Assembly (NCBI GenBank): GCA_012861695.1
Contig: JAAOOA010000002.1
Location: forward strand, 34,179,244-34,243,243
DNA from: Trematomus loennbergii
Taxonomy: Eukaryota > Chordata > Actinopteri > Perciformes > Nototheniidae
Length of the DNA: 64,000 nt
Direction of reading: 5' to 3'
Shown here piece by piece: positions 45,100 through 57,700 of the stretch. Under the pieces are notes generated by a model. The model searched no databases. It saw only the letters and a program-made list of their open reading frames with translations, and was not told the DNA's origin. The stretch's first letter is position 1. Every line of letters starts with the position of its first letter. A program made the position numbers and the translations under genes.

Positions 45100-46222
45100 T
45101 TAAGAGACAAAGTGCTGGTGACAGAAAATGTCTGTAAACTATGTGAAAAAAAGGGATGTTAGATGTTAAAAAAGGGGATGGTAGATGTTTAAAAAAGGTG
45201 GTAACCTTGAATGTAAAGAGTGAAATGTGAGCTAAACATGGATAGAGAGATAAGGGATACAGATAGCGCTGCAGGCTGGGGAGACAAAGACATGGGGTTC
45301 AGAGTGAAATGTCAAATGAGTCAGAGGCATTCTGGGAAGACTCTCCTGTTTAATATGGCTGCCATGGAGGCTGAAAGTGTACAATGACAGCATCGCCGTA
45401 GTAACAAGCACCTGCAGCCACGTACAGAAGGAGCTGTCTGCTCTGAATGAGGCGGGGAGTGACATTGATTAAGCCTGACCGCCTGTAACACAAGATAACT
45501 GATGGGCTCCACAGTACAAAGCGAGCCACGGTGATTTAACCGCAACACCCTTTACACATCCCTCAAACCTACAGACACTCAATAACCTGCACTGTTCAGA
45601 AATGACACTTTCTGATAGGCAGCAGAGATCCTTCAATCCATAAAGTAGATTATGAGCACAGACATCCCATTCAGACTGTTACAGAAGGATTGCTGAAGAT
45701 AAGCAGGCGACTATCTGGAAATATTGGCACAAGCTAAGCGTCCAAGCGTCAACAGATTATCAGAGTGTTATCTGATGATTAGTTTATGAGAATGATTATT
45801 AAACTAAACATGCTGTGTAAATCTTTAAGATGATCTCTGCTGGCTTGTAACACTAGAGTAGTGTATTTCAGTCTGTGCTGATGTGTGTGACCGGCGGGGC
45901 GAGGTGCGGTAAGATGAGGAGACTTGAAAGGGTTTTGTGGTCAGCAGTGGTGGAGATGCTGGACCAAGCGTGCAGGGGGGAGGCAAGAGAAGGGGGAGGG
46001 CGTGAGAATGGGTCTAAATAAAGTCGCTGCTGATCCCACAGGTGCCCCCGTGGCTCCAGCTGTGATGGATGGCTCCAGCCATGGCGGCGATAAATAGACA
46101 TGTGATCCAAGTGTTTGCTGTGGCAACATGCGAGAACAGCGAGGTGGCAGAGCGCAGCATGGAGCCCCCCCGGCTCTGATCAGTGCTGCTCTGACATCAA
46201 ACACAAAAGACCTGAGATGCCT

Positions 46223-46395
<173 letters not shown>

Positions 46396-48183
46396 CATCC
46401 AGTCAACACCCAATCAGCTATCCACGAATAAGGAGACAGTGGAGACATCTTTTCCATTTATTCTTATTGAGTCCATTTATTTGCTCCCTTCCTTCCTGAT
46501 AGTGAGTCAGTGACAGCACGTACACAGATGGGAGGGGGGGGGGGAGGCTCTGGTTAGTCACGACTCCTCTGCCCAGCAAATGAGCACGAGCAAGAGGGCG
46601 AGCTCTGCCCCCTGCCTCCCCCCCTCTCCACCGCCACTTCTTCTCCCGGATTTCAGCATGAAACCAAGACTGTTGCCATGGTCACCTCTTGTGTTGATGG
46701 GTTGACCTCTGTGTTAATCACTACCCCGTAATAATTGTGAAGCAGAGTGAGCGGCTCACATGGAGTTTGTCCTTTTAAAGGAGGGTTACAGCAACACAGG
46801 CAACAGATGTGGGACACATATTTTTCCCTGAAACACACAGTTAAAATTAATTAAACTGTATGCAACACAAAATGGGTCCTCGCACATCCAGGCTCTCCTT
46901 GGGTTACTGGTGGCCGCTGTGTTTTATTGATGGGACCATTTGAGACCAACAGCTTTGGCATTTGAGTGTGATGAGTTGAAATTATATATTGAAAATCTTG
47001 CACCACTTCATGTGTCACCTGTGACGCTCAACAAACAACATGTTGCTCTATATCAAGTGTAGAGCTGACAATGTCATTTCTTAATGTAATTTGCATGCAT
47101 GGTGTGTGTCACATAATGCTGATTTCCTGTTGTCAGCAGATGGTGTTAAGACTATAGGCCTGAACCCTTATCATGCATGTGAGATGTGGGGCTGATTGGA
47201 AAATGTACATTGGAGTTACACCAACTTTCTGTTTTATGGCAAGTTGTACACATTGTTTTAGCATGCTACAGCTAAAGCAACTAATACAAATGCAAGATTT
47301 TAATAACTTTTACCCTAAAAGTCTTTAGAACGTATGAACCAAATGTAATCGGATTAAATCTGCAGTATGAGTTTGCACAGAGCCTGAAAATAGCTAAAAT
47401 AATAACACATTTTAAAGACACAGATTTAGAGAAGGATATATGTATGCACATATATGTATGCACAACCCAAAGTCGTGACTCTCGCATGATTTCCGCACTA
47501 CTACCAAATCCATGCTGTGCCTTCGCCTGTCATTGTCTGTCAAAATGAATGACTGGATGGAAAAATGGAAAGAGAGTTTGGGTTTATACTTTGAGAATTT
47601 GCTGACATGAATACGATATTTTTCTAGCAGAACAATAACATTTATAGCCTACTTACTATTTTCTTTCCATGGCATTCCATCAATTAAACAACTAATACTT
47701 TATATGAAACACACGGGTACGGCAGGAGCTGCCATCAGGTGATGCAGTTGAACTATGTTATCACGCCAATGCGCAAGACCCACATTTTAAGTACATTTCT
47801 GAATGTACAGACCTTAAAAAGACACCAGCAGAGAAACTCCTAAACCTATGGCTGTATTTTTCCCAGTAGATGTTGTGTTTTCTTCTTAATTTCTAATAAG
47901 AAAAAGCTCCAGGACTATAAAAGGATATGTCTGACTGAATGCTGTAACCATGAAAAACTTTAAGTATAGAAATAATTGACAGCCAATTATCATATTTTAA
48001 TAATGTTAAGATTATTTAATCTGGATCTTGGGATACAAATCGTATAGAAAATAATCAAATTATGGAAAACAGTTCATCCTGATTAATTTATGCAATCCTG
48101 ATTATCCATCTTTCCTGAGAAATGTGTCATTGATTCATGATGAACTGATACAAAATTACAAAGATGATATATAACTTATATTA

Positions 48184-48533
48184 CTTAAAGGTAGGTAAGA
48201 ATGGAGAAACCAGCTCGAGTGCGCTAGAATTTGAAAGTCCGAAGAAAATCTGCCTCTTCCTTCAGACTTCCTTACACAGCCCCTCCAACACACACGAGAT
48301 AAGTTTGTGCACGAGATGGAAGGCTGACAGGCAGGTAGGCCATCCAATTATCTGCCGCGGGCCGGGGCAGATTCATTGGACTTGCTTTTTACAGCGCCAC
48401 AGCTTCCACAGATGAAATATTTGTATAATATTTATTGTCAAAGCATTTAATTTATTCATTGCTATCGGGATGTTAAGAGCATTCCATGGAATAACAAAAA
48501 GTGTTTCTGAAGTGAATTACCTACCCTATCTTG
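48184..48533. mobile_element. MITE family X, copy C
   Basis: Same orientation as copy A: CTTAAAGGTAGGTAAG at the left, and GAATTACCTACCCTATCTT at the right. It contains the shared AGATGGAAGGCTGACAGGCA and GCTATCGGGATGTTAAGAGC blocks and a 23-bp palindrome at 48350-48372. It lies between dusp14 and tada2a. Confidence 0.8.
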
Positions 48534-50194
48534 CAAATCCAAAAGAAAAACCACAAAAAGCACACACACCAATGTTAATGGTAAAAACAACAACACATAC
48601 TTATAAAGACTTTTGCTCCCTATTTTAAAGTCAAAAGCAGAATAGTAGGCTATTTAGGACAATAGGGCTTGCTGTTCTTAAATCACCTTTAAAGCATTAT
48701 TTTGTGGATACATAACTCTTGAATTCCTCCTACAAAACAACAACATGAGGATGAAAAAACAAAAAACATGTGCTCCATATGAATAGAAAAACAACATTAA
48801 AACATCACTTATCTTGAAATTATGTAAAATAATGAATCCTGATACAGAATATTGTTCATTTATATGATCTTAATTATCTATCTTACTTGTGAAATGTGTT
48901 TTGAGTTTTTGATATAGCACAGCAAGGATACAGGCTTTCAAACTGTAGGGATGTGTTTGTCTCCTCTCTCTATATGTGAGGCTTATGAGATCATACATCA
49001 TACAACAAGTTCCCTCTGAAAGGAAGTCAGCATCAATTTACCTTCACAGGGAGGCTGAGACCAGATGAGAGCAGGAGGCAAAGAGGAGACAGCGTCTGAG
49101 AGGCAGATTGTGTGGGTGGGTTGAGAGATGTTGCATCTCTGCACACATGCAGAGCGGTGACACCAACATCTGCTCTCCTGCCACTACAGCACAGACAGCA
49201 CAGTGACGAGAGAGGGCCATGACACAGCGTGTGCCGAGTAACAGGTGAGTCTGCTCTGCCTGATATAAGACACATTCTGTATGTTGAATAAATGCGATAA
49301 GTGCAGCATAAAAGAAGGCTAATTTCATTTTCATTTTTATTTGTCCCGCTCATGGTACGCAAAACCCAATGTACAATAATTGCCAACAAAACATGTCTTT
49401 TTTTTTTTCACAGCCAAACATAACAGTAACTTAGGATACTAAGAGAAACACAAAAAATAGTTATTTCCCACTTGACGGTTAACAGAAAGAAACAAAACAA
49501 TTTGTTTGTGACTTGATCACCCCATCCTCTGCCGTCTTCATTCACATCAGCCTCTTTGAGTCAGAGGAGACAGTCACAGACAGAGACATACACATCCTTG
49601 GAGAAAGAAATAAAGCTGTCAAGACTATTATAACTCTTAGCTCAACTTGGCCTCAATGGGAATAAGGCAAGATAAACTGAGCCGGTGTAACAATATATAG
49701 CATTTAATAATCCAAAATAGACGTATAACTTGAAATAAAATATCAAAGAAACATTAACTTAACTGTAAAAGGCAGAAAATCGCCTGCAAGGGAGCTTGAG
49801 CAATACTTGTTAACAAAAGTGTAATTGCAAACTGCCACTGGGTTCAATCACCTCTGATTAAGCAAGGAATGTGATTGGTCAAATGCAACATAACTATAAC
49901 AAACCCTCATCCATAGCAACTAATGTGAAAATATGTCGTTGGGGTCAGTCTACTGGGACGTCACACAATTATGATTTTTTAAATGTTATATAGCACCTGC
50001 TAGATTGTACATTTATAACCATTGGGGAATGATATGAATTATATATGCTCACTTTTATTTGTATTCTTATTTTTTATTCATTTCTTATTTCATAGTTTTT
50101 TATTATTATTATTTTTATCTTGATTTTATTTTGGATTTGATTAATCTGTGTGAATCTGTGCTTTCCTGTTTTTCACCCTTACCCTGTTGCTGTT

Positions 50195-50252
50195 TGAACT
50201 ACTGAATTTCCCCACGGGGATTAATAAAGGTCCATCTTATTTTATCTTATGG
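50195..50252 (+). repeat. 3' tail of a non-LTR retrotransposon (fragment)
   Basis: GAATTTCCCCACGGGGATTA then ATAAAGGTCCATCTTATTTT is wording typical of LINE 3' ends in fish, ending in an ATCTTA-type short repeat. The body of the element is not recognisable upstream. Confidence 0.5.
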
Positions 50253-51190
50253 GAAATTGGGGGGGAATTGAGTGTGGCTTTGCTTCAACTGTGCGAAAGC
50301 CTGTCGCCAGTGATATACAGACCACTTCTCAGTCAGTGCAGATTGTTCTGATAGATGTACGTCACTTTTGAATCCATAAAATGCAGATTACATTTGTTCA
50401 TGTGATTTTACAGCAGGCTGCCACTTTCTGCAGCCATAAAAGCTCAAGCTTTAAACTGAAAATAAAGATGGAGAGGATAGATCAAAGCCTAGGTTGCTGC
50501 GGCTGGCTGGAGCCGAGTCTCAGGGTAAAGATGTCAAGTGTGACATGAGGCAAACTGTTTCCTGTGAAATGAGCAAAAAGGAAAGCAGTAACTCTGCTGC
50601 TTCTCGTTTGTTGTGGAGCTTTGATTTGATAAGACACAAGTAGGGGTACAAAAAAAAAAAAATACATCTGAATTTCTCCTTCTTCACATCCTCTAAAATC
50701 CAGATCCCATCCCTGCATTTCAGCCTCCCCAGCTGCCCTTATATTCAAAGGTTGAATCTGCCGTTATAATCAGGCTGTTAGCGGACTGCTCTCTGCTCAG
50801 ATTAGCCTGTCGGGACTGGTGGCCTCCTGCCGCTGTTAGATCATCTCAGCTCTGTCTCGACACACCCGGCAAACACGTCCACAGAAAGGACCGGGTCACT
50901 GAGGCCCCTTACAGTCGTGGTGCTATGGAGCATCATTCAAAAAGCCTGCAGGAGACTGAATTTTATGACTCCACAAAAAATATCCATATTATTCATCATC
51001 TGGAACAGAGGTCATTCATAGACAGGAATCCATGATGGTTCATTTTCAGGTTTGTAATTTTCCAATTATTTTCTACTAAGTTTCTCAAAATAAGCATTTG
51101 TTTTGGCTCCAATGACAGAATAAAAATAATAAAAAAGATGTTTTATTTTTTATATATACGTTTATGAGCAGTTTTTGACTTCAATACACA

Positions 51191-51578
51191 TTTTATTGAA
51201 TGAACGGATCCAATCAATTCAGATAAGTCAAGTTAATATTAATGAATTATTAGAAATGTCTTCATGTCTCTTCACTGTAAGCTAAACCGTCAAGATACAC
51301 ATCCATTTTTTTTTTAATTCATAAACATTTTAAGACAGGAGAAATTAATACATCCTCATTGTTATATGAGCCCCTGTTTTTCTGACAGACAATTATACAA
51401 AGAATACAATTTTAATAGATTTTAGACTCAAAAACACAAACAGATCTTACACATGTTACAAAATGTCAAAGGAGCAGCAACAATCCAAACTTCTTTCAAA
51501 ACACGGGCTTACAAAGTTAAAATAAAAACAAGAAAATACTAACCACAATCCCATCTCCTGTGGTCAAATCCTACTCTC
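51191..51578 (-). other. tada2a: tada2a 3' UTR with candidate polyadenylation signal
   Basis: AATAAA on the - strand at 51192-51197, about 385 bases past the stop. A second one lies at 51142-51147. Positional inference. Confidence 0.5.
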
Positions 51579-51764
51579 CTAGGCCTTAGTGATGTAGCCC
51601 TCCTTGATTAGGAAATCATAGATTTTGCGAGTCTTGTTCACATCGATCTTGATGAGCGCGCGGGCCTGAGCCAGCCGCAGCCCCCCCTGCCGTCTGCACT
51701 CATTCAGCAGAGCCTGCTTGTATTCCAAGTAAGCCCCCGGCACCAGCCGCACCACCTGGCATAA
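51579..51764 (-). CDS. tada2a: tada2a exon 15, SWIRM domain and stop
   Basis: Encodes LCQVVRLVPGAYLEYKQALL, NECRRQGGLRLAQARALIKI and DVNKTRKIYDFLIKEGYITK then A and TAG (51579-51581). Confidence 0.96.
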   Translation of the reverse strand, partial: LCQVVRLVPGAYLEYKQALLNECRRQGGLRLAQARALIKIDVNKTRKIYDFLIKEGYITKA

Positions 51765-54700
51765 CTACAAGCGCAACACACGTAACAAGGGTCAGTGAGG
51801 TACATTTAAAAACAAATACAATTTCTTATTTAAGGCCTCAGTATATTAAAAACAAGGAGCTTGTCAGATCAGTGTCTGAAACTCCAGTAGTATAGAGGTA
51901 GTATAGCAATGTCTGCAACTGACAATCACACCCAGTTAAAGACATATGGACAGGCGAGTGGAAGCATCAATGTTTGTCAGTACACAGTTTTGGTCAAGAC
52001 TGAAAACTCAACAACTAATAAATGGACCGTAATGAAGTTTTGTAGTGATATTGTTATTATTGATGTTCCCATAAGAATTAATCCTACCAACTTTCATGAT
52101 CCTCTGACTTATAATTAAGCACCACAAGCAGGTCTGATGTGCTAAGATGGTGAACAACAACATACCTGCCTCAAATCAGCATGTTAGGATTTTCAAACAA
52201 CTACAGCCTTACAGAGCTGCTGGCTTGTCTTTTGACTCTTAGCCTAGCTGGTACAGTACAATCTCTCCAGTGTAAATCCTACCTGCACTACTGTGTTAAA
52301 GAGGCGAGAATTTTCAATTAAAAACTGACTGAGTTCTAGCTAAACACACTGTTTAACACGTCTCCACCTATTATTATGTAATTATCATGAATGCATATGT
52401 GATACTGAAATACATTTAGTGCCATTTTGGCTGGTGGGTACAGTACAGTTTTTGCTTTTTAGATCTTGTCGAAAAAGTTATAAGACTTCAGCATAATGAA
52501 GTAATTTTTTAAGACCCTTTGGACTCAGATAAGAAAGAGCTGTACCTCTTTCTCCCGCTCATCAAGTTTCTCTGTTCCCGGCAGTCCAGTCAGGTTCAGA
52601 GGGGGGGCGCTCCGCCTACCTGTTGCTGTGGAGGAGACATTCAACAACAGTCAAACAGGCTTGTATCACCCTAGTGTTGGTCTACATTACAAATAATAGC
52701 AGGCGGACAAAATGCAGTCAATTCCTTTGCTGGGAGGGGACAGGGAAACAAATATTTAGTTTGTTTATTCAGTGTGTATCATATTGTGTGAATATAGCAG
52801 CGTGGGAGTCTGCGTCACATGCTCTAGAGCAGTGGTTCCCAAACTTTTTGTGCCCAAGGCACACCAAAGGACAAGTAAAAATCTCAAGGCACACCTATTG
52901 TGCAAAATAGCCCTTATAACACGTGTTATCACTCATATCATGTAAAATATCTGTAAATGTGCATAATTATTTACTAATTTACTAATGCCAAATAAAATGT
53001 GACAAAGACAACTATATTACTCATGAAATATTTATTAACGAAATATGGGGGGGTGCTAGTGAGTTATCCGAGCGGCCCACCTCGGTGCCGCAAGTAAATA
53101 CCGCGAGGAAATTGTCGACGGGGGGGGGTGCTAGTGGCCCACATCGTCCGACCGGCCCATCGGGATGGTTTGCTCCGCACAAGAAAGCGCTCCATTTTCC
53201 CTCTTGCGTGTTTCTCTGTTTTAATGTTGTCCTTCAGCCTTCGATGTGTCACGGTCTTATAATTCCCACCTGCAACTGCGTTAACAGCGAAATATGGGGT
53301 TCTGTGAGGATTTTTTTTTTAAATAATTGTTTTTAGGTATAGAGTTTGCCTCTGTATTATGAAATGAGTGCATACAAAGTACTGATATAGTAAATAAAAA
53401 AATAATTATTTTTGTGTAGTTGTATATTGCAATAATAACGTATGGTTGTCACAAATCCCACGGCACACCCAGACTTGCCTCACGGCACACCAGTGTGCCG
53501 CGGCACACCGTTTGGGAACCACTGCTCTAGAGGTTAAGGAAAGGGAGCTAATTTAAAGGGTAAAAACAGCAAGATAAATAAGCATGCAGGGGCCTATTTT
53601 CTCGAGTGTATTTCTGGAGAAGCGTGTGCATTAATGTGACTGTGCCTGGGGCCGTGCCAAGGAGACAGAGAGGAGGGAGAACAGAGGGGGAGGAGGAGAT
53701 AAGCTCTGTACCTGACACTGTGATTGTTGTGACAGCTGGAGTGATGCCAGCGTCTCTGTAATGAAAAAGAAAAGTGTTAGCATCTCTGCAACTTATTTAT
53801 ACACACAAATATACACGCAAGTCCAACACTATTACTCCTGGGCTTTGTCCACTATTCTTTAACCTCACTGGGATCGTCATCCAAAAGACATGAATCATCT
53901 CATTCAAGATTCTCTTTCACGTCGATGATTAAAGGACCTTGGATATCACACACAGAAAATACTTTGTGAGCAGCGTCACATTAAAATTACTACAAATACC
54001 AAAGAGACAGAGACTGAAGTGCACAGTAACATGAATGACTGCCGTATTCGTCTCAGCTCGCCTGTGCTGAGTGTAATGACGGAGGTCAGCGACTCTTCAG
54101 CAGCCCTCCTGTTACACACTGGATAACAAGCAGGAAGTCTCACATTGCTGCCTGTTTGCTGAGCCACTGCTGGCAGGCTCTGCCGTCCTGGATGTACTGC
54201 AGCACGTCACACAGCATGGTCCGCTTCCTCCGCTCCTCCTCACGCAGACGCTTCGCCCGTTCATACACCTTGGCGCCTGAGAGTTGGAAACACAGAGAGA
54301 GGTCAGTAGAGACTTCATGAGAGCGGAACTTTAAAAAAAGTTTGTTCGGGGTAGGGACCAATGTCTAATTTCCACTGCAGGCTTCGTTTTGACAACTCAT
54401 TTTGATAAAAGGTATTTTTCTACTTTGTTTTCCGCTGCAGATAGTAGCCCCTAAAAGGGGACTGCCGTGTCATAATCTGAAACATGACTCATCAATTTAT
54501 GGTGTACAACATAGTTCTGCAGTCTGCCATTTAATAAAAAGTCTGGTGATATAACATTTCGGTTGTGGTTGCTATTTAAGGTAACTTGGTTATTAAAAAT
54601 CACAAGTTTGTGCACCCTCTGAAAGTGATGATGGGGAGTTTAGACAGGTTAGGCCTAATATATGCCTATGCCAGAAATCCACTGATATCACTTAAGCGTT

Positions 54701-57700
54701 TCTGACAAACTACGGTAGATAAATAGAAATACAATAATCAGTTTCAATCTGTGCAAAGCTTCCGCAAACTAGCGAAACATGATAAATTCCTAATAATTAT
54801 ACACTGTGATGCTGCTATAAATAATAATTAAAACATCACATTTAAAGCCAAACTCAAATAAAAAACTTCAGCTCAAATGGAAACGTAATTTGCATCTTTT
54901 ATGTTGTAACTGATGGAGGAATGAAAAACAGACTCACTGCAGAAAGACTTGATTCCTGCCTTCCTGTACTCCTTCAGCCTGCGGATCTCTCTCCTCAAGT
55001 CAAACTCCACTGAAAGGAAAAGGAGAAGAAGGAATATTATAGATACATTTAAAATAAAAACCTTGACAGTGTGGGGAAATGTGATCATTTGCTTTAGATG
55101 TAGGGGATTATTTAGATAACGAGATTGATACCACTTCCCCAAAGGTAAAAGCCCTTTTTTGGAGTGTGTATGAAAAGTAGGACATCTTATCTTAGTACTC
55201 TTCTTGTTGGATTTTCATTTGTAAAAGAGAAGGAAGGAGTCTGACATTGCCTTCCCACAATAATAAAAACACAACATCATTTGAAGCCTCAATCGTCAGT
55301 AGTGTTGAGGCAGCTGGAAATAAGTGGTTAAATGAATTCTCTGTGACTGACTCCCAGAAACTATTCATGTGTACTCAGGCAGATACTAACATGCATGACT
55401 CTCAATGAATTTGTCATGTTCAATCGGCCCAACCACTCTGGCAAAGCGTCTCATGACATCGTACAGCTCCTGCACCTCCTTTGGGTAACATCGCTCCAGC
55501 ACTGGAAGAGAGAGAGAGGTAGAGAAGTGAGTGGACAGAAGACACAAACAAAGATATAATAGATACATTAAAAAAAATCCACCTATTTACATACGTTTTC
55601 TCTTTATGTTTCCCATAAAGGACATCTCCTAACTATGTGCTAACTTAAGCTATTGGTCATTGCATCAAACTGCTAGCAACAACACACAGGGCTTGACGAT
55701 TACGCACAAGTCAGCCCAACACAGCAAAAACATGCAATCCTCTGCAACTTCTTTAAAAAAATACTAAGAGTCTTTAGCCATGTAATCGGCTCAGCTTCAG
55801 AATTGTATCTCTGAAAGCACCACTGTTTGACTCTGTGGGGCTTACGGGTAATGTTTTACCTCGATATCTAGTCATGAATATTTTACAATTTGTCCAACAT
55901 CCAAACAGGGAGCAGAGATTCACATTTCATCAGTAATTGCAGCCATTTTAGCTAAGTGTTAATCAGAGCCAGAATGTATAATTCATTGTAGATTTATTTT
56001 CCTTTCTTTTACAAAATGATACCCTAGTTACAAAAGCTGAATAAGACAAATATTTTAAAACCTCAGATAGAGCAACAAACCGCTCTCTGATATTTGCTCA
56101 GCAGTTGTGTATTCCCCACCACTTAGCTCACTCTCAAGAGCATGTTGCGTTTGTCTCAAAGCATTGCTCGCGTTGCTGAGTAACAGACAAGTGCAGAAGC
56201 CAGAGAGGAAAGCTGTGTGTGGGTGCGAGGAGTGTGTGTGTGTGTGTGTGTGTGTGAGTTCATCAGGCTTCTGCATGTAAGTGCTAATGAGCAGCTGCCA
56301 CGGGTGAAGTACCTCATGCTAAACAGGTGAAGTTATGCGCTTTAACAAAACAGTGGACACACAATCAATGTTCTCACCAAGAGACATTAGCACTGGACCT
56401 CTGGTTACACTCCTTCACTGACCACACACTAAAAAAAACTGTCTTGAATATTTGAATGCAACAACCCTTTACAGGACTTCAGATGGACTGCTGCCCTGAA
56501 ACAACAACGCTGGTCAATCTGCCTCCTGCACTCCCTGAGACATGACACTGTGAGCCTCCGGGGCTCGGATACTGCCTCCATTATGGCATGTGACACACAC
56601 ATGAACACACACACACATGAACACACACACAGACGCACACCGTAGAGACACACGGTCTTTGACAGTCTCCATGACAACCAGTCTGCAGCTCTAAAGCTAC
56701 TTTGAGTTCCTTTTGTCTAAAAAGACTCGGGCGATAAGGGAATGGAGGGAGGGGAAAAGGAGCCGGTCTAACTGCAGGCTTGAGGATACATAAATAAAAG
56801 ATGTGGGGAGAACTCTTCAACTTCCAAACCTCAGACAATTTCACAGAGCAACACGTGGAGATAAAACGATGGGATGGGTGGTCAGTCATAGTAAAAAAGA
56901 AAGAAAAAAACAACCCCTCGCCGTCTGTCTGACCTCTAATGCAAAAACCCAAGAGATGCAAAGAATAACATTAAAGAGCTAGCTGAAATCCAACCTGTGG
57001 CAGGTGGATCAATAAACCCAGCCCCCTGCATTTCAGTCATTATGGCAGCATCGCTCATCATACGGGGATCTACTTGCAGAGAAGCAATTATGCTGTGGCA
57101 CACTCTGGCCCACAGACTATTCGCAGCCCTGATCATAAACACGAGATCTGTTGCCACACTTCAGCCACCCGAGGGGCCATAGAGGTTGACGGTGGTTATT
57201 ACACCAAAGCTGTTTGCATGCATCCCTAGAAACCCTCAGCAGCAATTTGGCTGCTTGATATCAGATGCCTCGCTGAGTTGCTATGAATACTGTCGCAGCC
57301 GAGCCCGTGTAAGTTTCACAGTGGCACTTACTCTGGAATTTACGCAGGTTGATCAGCCCGTGGTCTCGGATTACCCTGAAAGAAACGGAGATTTAGATTA
57401 ATGACTATGCAAATGTAATATTTTGATTGCTCTGCAACAGTAAACCTGGCGTTTAGCCATATGCAATTAAAACCATTGAAAACCCATTATATACTGATCA
57501 TCTGTCTTGTACACAGCAGCTTGGTGATGTTAGTTCAAAAAGGCTCTCCCTTTATAAGTGCACTCTGAAGTTCAGGGGTCAGGTGAGAGGGTCTCGGCCC
57601 GTGTCAATGGCCTGGATCCCCTCTGACACGCTACCAGTTAGCAGAGATGAAATAAGGACCTTGGAAAGAGGGAACTTGGAAACACACATGCCATTCACTG

